Shown: positions 58,102 to 64,000 of the stretch, one piece after another
Layout: each line of letters begins with the position of its first letter
Numbering within the stretch: position 1 is the first letter of the stretch
NCBI RefSeq assembly: GCF_003205295.1
Contig: NZ_QJRP01000003.1
Location: forward strand, 248,001-312,000
DNA from: Pseudomonas mosselii
GTDB lineage: Bacteria > Pseudomonadota > Gammaproteobacteria > Pseudomonadales > Pseudomonadaceae
Direction: 5' to 3'
Length of the DNA: 64,000 nucleotides
Translations under genes and position numbers: made by a program
Notes under the pieces: model-generated
What the model was told of the DNA's origin: nothing
The model's database searches: none
Seen by the model: only the letters and a program-made list of their open reading frames with translations

Positions 58102-59274
58102 ATGGCTCAGCCACACAGTGCGCGCAGTCGCGCCATCGAACCCTTCCACGTCATGGCCCTGCTGGCCCGTGCCAACGAGCTGCAGGCCGCGGGCCACGAC
58201 GTGATCCACCTCGAGATCGGCGAGCCGGACTTCACCACCGCCGCGCCGATCGTCGCCGCAGGCCAGGCCGCCCTGGCCGCCGGCCACACCCGCTACACGG
58301 CGGCCCGTGGCCTGCCGCAACTGCGCGAGGCGATTGCCGGGTTCTATGGCCAGCGTTACGGTGTGGACCTCGATCCGGAGCGCGTGCTCATCACCCCTGG
58401 CGGCTCCGGCGCCCTGCTGCTGGCCAGCAGCCTGCTGGTCGATCCGGGCAAGCATTGGCTGCTGGCCGACCCAGGGTATCCGTGCAACCGGCATTTCCTG
58501 CGCCTGGTCGAAGGCGGCGCGCAGCTGGTGCCGGTGGGCCCGGACGTCAATTATCAGCTGACCGCTGATCTGGTCGAGCGTCATTGGGACAAGGACACTG
58601 TCGGCGCCCTGGTCGCCTCACCGGCCAACCCGACCGGCACCGTGCTCGACCGCGACGAGCTGGCCAGCCTTTCCAGGGCCACCCGCGAGCGTCACGGGCA
58701 TCTGGTGGTGGACGAGATCTACCACGGCCTCACCTACGGCATGGATGCGCCGAGCGTGCTGGAAGTGGACGATGAGGCATTCGTCCTGAACAGTTTTTCC
58801 AAATATTTCGGCATGACCGGCTGGCGCCTGGGTTGGCTGGTGGCCCCGCCGTCGGCGGTGGCAGACCTGGAAAAGCTGGCGCAGAACCTCTACATAAGTG
58901 CCCCGAGCATGGCCCAGCACGCTGCGCTGGCTTGCTTCGAGCCGCAAACCCTGGCCATCCTCGAGGAACGCCGCGCCGAGTTCGCCCGTCGCCGCGACTA
59001 CCTGCTGCCGGCTTTGCGCGGGCTGGGCTTCGGCATCGCCGTGGAACCGCAGGGGGCCTTCTATCTGTATGCCGATATCAGCGCGTTCGGCGGCGATGCC
59101 TTCGCGTTCTGCCGGCATTTCCTGGAAACCGAGCACCTGGCGTTCACCCCGGGCCTAGACTTCGGCCGGTACCAGGCAGGTCACCATGTGCGTTTCGCCT
59201 ATACCCAGAGCCTGCCGCGCCTGGAAGAGGCGGTACAGCGCATCGCCCGTGGCCTGCAGAGCTGGCAGGGCTGA
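58102..59274 (+). CDS. PLP-dependent aminotransferase (class I/II)
   Basis: A 390-residue fold-type I aminotransferase: substrate/N-terminal motif HLEIGEPDF, PASPANPTGT-type motif at ASPANPTGTVLD, PLP-lysine in NSFSKYFGMTGWRLGW, and the C-terminal arginine in HHVRFAYTQS. Nearest families are alanine/aspartate-type transaminases; the exact substrate is not determined. ATG 58102, with AGAGAAGG upstream, is preferred over GTG 58051. Three bases before sfsA, hence an operon. Confidence 0.9.
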   Translation: MAQPHSARSRAIEPFHVMALLARANELQAAGHDVIHLEIGEPDFTTAAPIVAAGQAALAAGHTRYTAARGLPQLREAIAGFYGQRYGVDLDPERVLITPGGSGALLLASSLLVDPGKHWLLADPGYPCNRHFLRLVEGGAQLVPVGPDVNYQLTADLVERHWDKDTVGALVASPANPTGTVLDRDELASLSRATRERHGHLVVDEIYHGLTYGMDAPSVLEVDDEAFVLNSFSKYFGMTGWRLGWLVAPPSAVADLEKLAQNLYISAPSMAQHAALACFEPQTLAILEERRAEFARRRDYLLPALRGLGFGIAVEPQGAFYLYADISAFGGDAFAFCRHFLETEHLAFTPGLDFGRYQAGHHVRFAYTQSLPRLEEAVQRIARGLQSWQG

Positions 59275-59277
59275 CCG

Positions 59278-59991
59278 ATGCAGTTTCCGCCCCTTGAACA
59301 GGCGCGCCTGCTGCGCCGCTATAAACGCTTCCTGGCCGACATCGAGCTGGCCAGTGGTGAGCAGATCACCATTCATTGCCCCAACACCGGCTCAATGCTC
59401 AACTGCATGCGCGAGGGCGGACAAGTGTGGTTCAGCCGCTCCAACGACCCCAAGCGCAAGTTACCCGGTACCTGGGAGATCAGCGAAACGCCCCAGGGTC
59501 GCCTGGCCTGCGTCAATACCGGGCGTGCCAACGCCTTGGTGGAAGAGGCGCTGCGCGCCGGGGTGATCAGCGAACTGACTGGCTTCACCACGCTCAAGCG
59601 TGAGGTGGCCTATGGCGAGGAGCGCAGCCGCATCGACTTCTATCTTGAGTATGCCGACGGCGCCAAGGCCTATGTCGAGGTCAAGAGCGTGACCCTGGGT
59701 TACCCCGACACGCCGGTGGCGGCCTTCCCAGACGCCGTCACCCAGCGCGGCGCCAAGCACCTGCGCGAGCTGGCCACCCTGGCGCGCCAGGGTATCCGCG
59801 CGGTGCAGCTGTATTGCGTGAACCTGACCGGCATCGAGGCCGTGCGCCCTGCCGAGGAGATCGACGCCGCCTATGCCCAGGCCCTGCGCGCCGCCGTGGC
59901 GCAAGGGGTCGAGGTACTGGCCTACGGCACGCGCCTGGATGCCCAGCAACTGGTCATCGACCGCCCACTGCCGGTGCTGCTCAATCCGTGA
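59278..59991 (+). CDS. sfsA: SfsA family protein
   Basis: A 237-residue SfsA: N-terminal OB-like part ([27 protein letters not shown]) and a nuclease-like domain with [19 protein letters not shown] (the E-x-K metal-binding core) and [15 protein letters not shown]. First described as a sugar-fermentation stimulation protein; the fold suggests nucleic acid binding or cleavage. Follows the aminotransferase by 3 bp. The 3' end overlaps the Rieske gene by 11 bp, tail to tail. Confidence 0.95.
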   Translation: MQFPPLEQARLLRRYKRFLADIELASGEQITIHCPNTGSMLNCMREGGQVWFSRSNDPKRKLPGTWEISETPQGRLACVNTGRANALVEEALRAGVISELTGFTTLKREVAYGEERSRIDFYLEYADGAKAYVEVKSVTLGYPDTPVAAFPDAVTQRGAKHLRELATLARQGIRAVQLYCVNLTGIEAVRPAEEIDAAYAQALRAAVAQGVEVLAYGTRLDAQQLVIDRPLPVLLNP

Positions 59992-60298
59992 GCCAGATGC
60001 CCTGGCTGTCTTCTTGGCAGTCCAGGGCCTCCAGCCATTCGCCCGCGCAGGGGCCGGTGATGCATTCGCCGCTTTCTATCAGGAACTGGGCCCCGTGATG
60101 GGCGCACTGGATCACGCTCGCGCTGTCGTCGAGAAAGCTGTCCGCCGCCCAGTTCAGCGGGATGCCCCGGTGCGGGCAGCGGTTGCGGTAGAGGTGGACC
60201 TTGCCTTGGCGGCGCACGCCGAACAGCGGCACGCCGGCTACGCTGAAGGCGCGGCTGTGGCCCTCGGCGAGGTCGTTGGAGGCGCAGAGAAAATGCAT
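59981..60298 (-). CDS. Small Rieske [2Fe-2S] protein
   Basis: A 105-residue single-domain Rieske ferredoxin with the cluster motifs CPHRGIPL (C-x-H) and CAHHGAQF (C-x2-H) about 20 residues apart. No oxygenase partner adjoins it, so it may serve as an electron carrier for a distant enzyme. ATG 60298 ([18 protein letters not shown]). Divergent from the haem operon across 162 bp that hold a Fur-like box. Confidence 0.9.
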   Translation of the reverse strand: MHFLCASNDLAEGHSRAFSVAGVPLFGVRRQGKVHLYRNRCPHRGIPLNWAADSFLDDSASVIQCAHHGAQFLIESGECITGPCAGEWLEALDCQEDSQGIWLTD

Positions 60299-60350
60299 TG
60301 CAGCGGAGTTTCCGGTTAAGCCGTGTGACAAAGGGATGGCTTGACGCTTC

Positions 60351-60370
60351 AATGCGAATAATTATCAAAT
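60351..60370. promoter_or_regulatory. Candidate Fur box ahead of the haem transporter
   Basis: The 15-mer TGCGAATAATTATCA (60353-60367) matches the TGATAAT-N-ATTATCA Fur consensus at 12 of 14 positions. It lies about 90 bp before hmuT and 53 bp before the Rieske start, so it could control either; the haem operon is the expected target. Confidence 0.7.
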
Positions 60371-60459
60371 TGCCCGCATTCGCCGCGCCAGGCTGTCTAT
60401 GGTGCGCACTTGTGCCGCCCGCCACAAGGTGTGCTGCCCGCCCTCTGCAAAGGAATCCG

Positions 60460-61344
60460 ATGATGCGCCGTCCCGCTGCCTTGATTGCCCTGTGCGCCGG
60501 TCTTGCCCTGTCCGCCCAAACCATGGCCGCCGAGCTGCCGCAGCGCTGGGTCAGCGCCGGTGGTGCCCTGAGCGAGTGGATCAGCGCCCTGGGCGGCGAG
60601 CAGCGGCTGGTCGGTGTCGACACCACCAGCCAGCACCCCGAGTCGCTCAAGGCGCTGCCCAGCATCGGTTACCAGCGCCAGTTGTCGGCCGAGGGCATCC
60701 TCAGCCTGCGCCCCGATGTGCTGGTGGGTACCGAGGAAATGGGGCCGCCGCCGGTGCTGGCGCAGATCCGCAAGGCGGGGGTGCGGGTCGAGCTGTTCTC
60801 CAGCAAGGCCGAGGTCGGCGCGGTGGACGAGAACCTCAAGCATTTGGGAGCGTTGCTGGGTGACGAGCAGAAGGCCGATGCGCTGGCGACGGACTATCGC
60901 CGGCAACTGGAGGCGCTGCACAAGCAGGTCGAGCAGGTCCAGGCCGGGCACAAGGCGCCCGGCGTCCTGCTGTTGGTCGGTCATGCCGGCGCCAAGCCGA
61001 TGATCGCCGGGCAGGGCACCGCCGGGGACTGGGTGCTGCGCCAGGCGGGAGGACGCAACCTTGCCGACCATCAGGGCTACAAGAACTTCTCGGTGGAGGC
61101 CCTCGCCGCGCTGAATCCGGACGTGGTGGTGTTTTCCGACCGGGCCCTCAGCGGCGAGCAGGCCCTGCAGGCACTGATCAAGGAAAATCCGGCCCTGGCG
61201 ACTTCGCGCGCGGTGCGCGACAAGCGCCTGCTGTCCCTCGACCCGACGCTGCTGGTCGGCGGCTTGGGCCCGCGCCTGCCCGCCACCCTGCATGAGCTGG
61301 CCGCCAGCTTCTATCCTGGCGCCAAGGCCAGCCTCAACCCATGA
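60460..61344 (+). CDS. hmuT: Haem ABC transporter, periplasmic haem-binding protein
   Basis: A 294-residue class III substrate-binding protein: signal peptide (ALIALCAGLALSAQTMAAE) and two alpha/beta lobes joined by a long helix. HmuT/PhuT-like elements are the RWVSAGGALSEWISALGGE start, the haem-side YQRQLSAEGILSLRPDVLVG loop and LTVNP-like FSVEALAALNPDVVVF. It hands haem to HmuUV. ATG 60460 or 60463. Overlaps hmuU by 4 nt. Confidence 0.93.
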   Translation: MMRRPAALIALCAGLALSAQTMAAELPQRWVSAGGALSEWISALGGEQRLVGVDTTSQHPESLKALPSIGYQRQLSAEGILSLRPDVLVGTEEMGPPPVLAQIRKAGVRVELFSSKAEVGAVDENLKHLGALLGDEQKADALATDYRRQLEALHKQVEQVQAGHKAPGVLLLVGHAGAKPMIAGQGTAGDWVLRQAGGRNLADHQGYKNFSVEALAALNPDVVVFSDRALSGEQALQALIKENPALATSRAVRDKRLLSLDPTLLVGGLGPRLPATLHELAASFYPGAKASLNP

Positions 61345-62378
61345 GGCAGCGGGTCCGACCACGCACGTTGTTCATTACCCTGGCGTTGCTGTGCCTGCTT
61401 GCGATCTGGCTGTCGCTGGCGCTGGGGCCGGTCAGCCTGCCGTTGCTCGACACCCTGCGCGCCGGTTTGCGCCTGATCGGCTTGCCGGTATCCGGCGAGG
61501 GCCTGGAACAGGCCGAGATGATCCTCGGCCAGATCCGCCTGCCGCGCACCTTGCTGGGGTTGGCGGTCGGTGCCGTGCTGGCGTTGTCCGGCGTGGCGAT
61601 GCAGGGGTTGTTCCGCAACCCGCTGGCCGATCCGGGCCTGGTCGGCGTCGCCAGTGGCGCTGCCCTGGGCGCGGCGGTGGCGATCGTCGGCGGCAGTTGG
61701 CTGGGGGGCATTGCCGACTGGTTCGCGCCTTACCTGCTGTCGCTCTGCGCCTTCGTCGGTGGGCTGGGCGTGACGGCGATGGTCTACCGCCTGGGGCGGC
61801 GTGACGGGCAGACCAATGTGGCGACCATGCTCCTGGCCGGTATCGCCATGACCGCGCTGGGCGGCTCGGCGGTGGGCCTGTTCACCTACCTGGCCGACGA
61901 TGCCACGCTGCGCACCCTGACGTTCTGGAACCTGGGCAGCCTCAACGGTGCCAGCTACGAGCGGCTATGGCCCTTGCTGTTGGTTTCGGCGGCTGTGGCC
62001 CTGTGGCTGCCGCGCCGGGCACAGGCGCTCAACGCGCTGCTGTTGGGCGAGTCGGAGGCCCGTCACCTGGGCATCGAGGTCGAAGCGCTCAAGCGCGAAC
62101 TGGTGTTCTGCACGGCGCTGGGCGTGGGGGCGGCGGTTGCCGCCGCCGGCCTGATCGGTTTCATCGGCCTGGTGGTGCCGCACCTGGTGCGCCTGGTGGC
62201 GGGGCCCGATCATCGGGTGCTGCTGCCAGCGTCGCTGCTGGCGGGCGGTACCCTGCTGCTTTTCGCCGACCTGATTGCGCGCCTGGCCCTGGCCCCGGCG
62301 GAATTGCCGATCGGCATCGTCACCGCCTTCATCGGGGCGCCATTCTTCCTGTTCCTGCTGGTGAAGGTACGTAGCTGA
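61341..62378 (+). CDS. hmuU: Haem ABC transporter, permease
   Basis: A 345-residue FecCD-family permease with about ten membrane helices. The coupling segment is [23 protein letters not shown], and [21 protein letters not shown] is typical. ATGA overlap with hmuT and TGATG junction with hmuV show translational coupling in an hmuTUV operon. Confidence 0.95.
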   Translation: MRQRVRPRTLFITLALLCLLAIWLSLALGPVSLPLLDTLRAGLRLIGLPVSGEGLEQAEMILGQIRLPRTLLGLAVGAVLALSGVAMQGLFRNPLADPGLVGVASGAALGAAVAIVGGSWLGGIADWFAPYLLSLCAFVGGLGVTAMVYRLGRRDGQTNVATMLLAGIAMTALGGSAVGLFTYLADDATLRTLTFWNLGSLNGASYERLWPLLLVSAAVALWLPRRAQALNALLLGESEARHLGIEVEALKRELVFCTALGVGAAVAAAGLIGFIGLVVPHLVRLVAGPDHRVLLPASLLAGGTLLLFADLIARLALAPAELPIGIVTAFIGAPFFLFLLVKVRS

Positions 62379-63145
62379 TGCTCGACGTCCAAGGGCTGTC
62401 CCTCAAGCGCGGTGGCAGCCTGGTGCTGCACGACATCAACCTGACGCTGCGGCCCGGGCAGATTCTCGGCGTGCTCGGGCCCAACGGCGCTGGCAAAAGC
62501 AGCCTGCTCGGCGCCCTGTGTGGCGAACTGGCGCCCAGCGCCGGACAGGTGCAGCTCGATGGCCGCAGCCTGGAGGGCTGGTCGGGTCAGGAAAGGGCAC
62601 GCCGGCTCGCAGTGTTGCCGCAGGTGTCCAGCCTGGGCTTTGCGTTCAGTGTCGAGGAGGTGGTCGGCCTGGGGCGGCTGCCCCACGCCAGCGGCCGTCA
62701 GCGTGACCAGGAGATCGTCGAGGCGGCGCTGGCGGCGGCGGATGCGGGGCATCTGGTCGAGCGCAGCTACCTGGCGCTGTCCGGCGGCGAACGCCAGCGC
62801 GTGCACCTGGCACGGGTGCTGGCCCAGCTGTGGCCTGGCGAGCCGGGTACCACGCTGCTGCTCGACGAGCCCACCTCCGCGCTCGACCCGCTGCACCAGC
62901 ACACCACGCTGCAGGCGGTGCGCAGCTTCGCCGACCGCGGCGCGGCGGTGCTGGTGATCCTGCATGACCTGAACCTGGCGGCGCGCTACTGTGACCATAT
63001 CCTGTTGCTGGAGCAGGGCCGCTGCCATGCCCTGGACACCCCGCAGCAGGTGCTGACACCGGCGGCGCTGCGGGCCGTATTTGGTATCGATGTCCTGGTC
63101 CAGCCGCACCCGGAGCGCGGCCATCCGCTGATCATCACTCGCTAA
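62378..63145 (+). CDS. hmuV: Haem ABC transporter, ATPase
   Basis: A 255-residue ABC ATPase: Walker [10 protein letters not shown], signature [18 protein letters not shown], Walker [13 protein letters not shown] and switch His in [15 protein letters not shown] haem-type importer ATPase like HmuV/PhuV. One base shared with the hmuU stop. Confidence 0.95.
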   Translation: MLDVQGLSLKRGGSLVLHDINLTLRPGQILGVLGPNGAGKSSLLGALCGELAPSAGQVQLDGRSLEGWSGQERARRLAVLPQVSSLGFAFSVEEVVGLGRLPHASGRQRDQEIVEAALAAADAGHLVERSYLALSGGERQRVHLARVLAQLWPGEPGTTLLLDEPTSALDPLHQHTTLQAVRSFADRGAAVLVILHDLNLAARYCDHILLLEQGRCHALDTPQQVLTPAALRAVFGIDVLVQPHPERGHPLIITR

Positions 63146-63157
63146 GAGGCTTTCCCC

Positions 63158-64000
63158 ATGCGCCATCCCCTGCTGTCCGGCCTGTCCATCTGCCTGGCGC
63201 TGGCGCTGGGAGGTTGCCAGGCGAGCCTGCCACCCGTGCCTACCTGGCAGGGTACCGAGGGTCGCGACAACGTCCACTTGGGGCAGATCATCGAGTTGTC
63301 CAGTGGCCAGGCACTGAGCCCCGGGCAGTTGGTCCAGCGCCTGGCCGATGCGCCACGGGTACTGGTGGGTGAAAAGCACGACAACCCTGATCACCACCAC
63401 TTGCAGCTCTGGTTGCTGCGCGCCCTGGAGAGCCGCCGGCCGCAGGGCAGCCTGCTGCTGGAAATGCTCGAGCCGCGGCAGCAGGCCCTGGTCGATGCGC
63501 AGAAGGGCGAGGCGTCGCCGGCAGCCGACCTGCCCAAGGCCCTCGACTGGCAATCCGGCTGGGACTGGGCGTTGTACGGGCCGATCGTCCGCGAGGCCCT
63601 GGGCCAACCTTACTCGCTGCTGGCCGCGAACCTGTCGCCGGAGGAAGTCCGCCAGGCCTATCGCCAGCCAGTGACACCCCCGGGCGAGCGCTCCAATGCG
63701 CCGGCCGTGGTGCAGGCGCTGCTGGAACAGGTGCGCGCCGGCCACTGCAACCTGCTGCCGGAAAGCCAGCTGCCGGCGATGCTGGCGGTGCAGCAGCAGC
63801 GCGACCGACGCATCGCCGAGCGGCTGCTGGCCGCGCCGCAACCGGCGCTGCTGTTCACCGGCAGCTACCATGCGCGCAAGGATCTGGGCGTGCCCCTGCA
63901 TCTGGCCGACCTCGACGCCAAGGCCGAGGGCAAAGTGCTGTTGCTGATGGAGGTGGGGGAGACGGTCGAGCCGGGCATGGCCGACTATGTCTGGTACACC
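63158..64000 (+). CDS. ChaN-like haem/iron-regulated lipoprotein, cut by window edge
   Basis: A 281-codon 5' part. Lipoprotein signal MRHPLLSGLSICLALALGGC with an LGGC lipobox, then a ChaN/DUF399 domain with the haem/metal-facing stretch VLVGEKHDNPDHHHLQL. 12 bp after hmuV, in the position of phuW. Related ChaN proteins bind haem at the outer membrane. Its end and any further haem gene (hmuS, receptor) lie outside the window. Confidence 0.85.
   Translation, partial: MRHPLLSGLSICLALALGGCQASLPPVPTWQGTEGRDNVHLGQIIELSSGQALSPGQLVQRLADAPRVLVGEKHDNPDHHHLQLWLLRALESRRPQGSLLLEMLEPRQQALVDAQKGEASPAADLPKALDWQSGWDWALYGPIVREALGQPYSLLAANLSPEEVRQAYRQPVTPPGERSNAPAVVQALLEQVRAGHCNLLPESQLPAMLAVQQQRDRRIAERLLAAPQPALLFTGSYHARKDLGVPLHLADLDAKAEGKVLLLMEVGETVEPGMADYVWYT

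Overview
The window is a 64 kb piece of a high-GC gammaproteobacterial chromosome, almost certainly a Pseudomonas of the P. putida group. The evidence is the CbrA/CbrB/CrcZ carbon-control locus with its small upstream gene cbrX, a cysteine-less Fur, the lldPDE lactate operon beside lldR, Pseudomonas-type gene order (grpE-dnaK-dnaJ-dapB-carAB-greA; ftsH-folP-glmM-tpiA-secG-tRNAs-rimP-nusA-infB-rbfA-truB-rpsO-pnp), and six copies of the paired REP element with core GAGCGGCCTTGTGTCGCGA. It is mostly core genome: no prophage, insertion sequence, CRISPR array, rRNA or integrase was seen. Layout: 1-4.8 kb, lactate uptake and oxidation (lldE partial, lldD, lldP on the minus strand; lldR divergent). 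5-9 kb, smpB, ratA, bamE, fur, recN. 9.1-19.6 kb, heat-shock genes grpE-dnaK-dnaJ behind a clear sigma-32 promoter, then dapB, carA-carB, greA and a DUF4149 membrane protein. 19.7-36 kb, an RNA/translation/envelope block: yhbY, rlmE, ftsH, folP, glmM, tpiA, secG, tRNA-Leu(GAG), tRNA-fMet, rimP-nusA-infB-rbfA-truB-rpsO-pnp, then a BON-domain gene with a candidate sigma-54 promoter. 36-43 kb, the most accessory-like part: a small monooxygenase and a VOC protein sharing a divergent promoter, a large AsmA-like DUF748 protein, an MpaB-like oxygenase, and an ArsR-controlled operon (arsR, quinone-oxidoreductase-like MDR, small monooxygenase) with three matching palindromes. 43-51 kb, acs, pgi, panC-panB, folK-pcnB. 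51-56 kb, crcZ sRNA, cbrB, cbrA, cbrX. 56-60 kb, gluQ, dksA, an aminotransferase, sfsA, a Rieske protein. 60.4-64 kb, a Fur-box-preceded haem ABC transporter operon ending in a truncated ChaN-like lipoprotein. Carbon control links several loci. CbrA/CbrB should activate crcZ from the visible sigma-54 promoter and TGTTAC-N14-GTAACA site, and CrcZ (at least six A-rich motifs) sequesters Hfq/Crc. Candidate Hfq/Crc targets sit just upstream of the lldP start (AACAACAA) and, less perfectly, of the acs start (AACAAGAG). Fur is encoded here and its predicted box precedes the haem operon. I found no wholly new multi-gene system. The best leads are regulatory: a second LldR-like operator inside lldP marked by abnormal codon use, the triple-operator ArsR quinone/electrophile operon, a sigma-54/enhancer-like module ahead of the BON protein, a possible carA attenuator leader, a REP nested inside the dksA-gluQ terminator, and loss of rnfH behind ratA with only a three-codon vestige.
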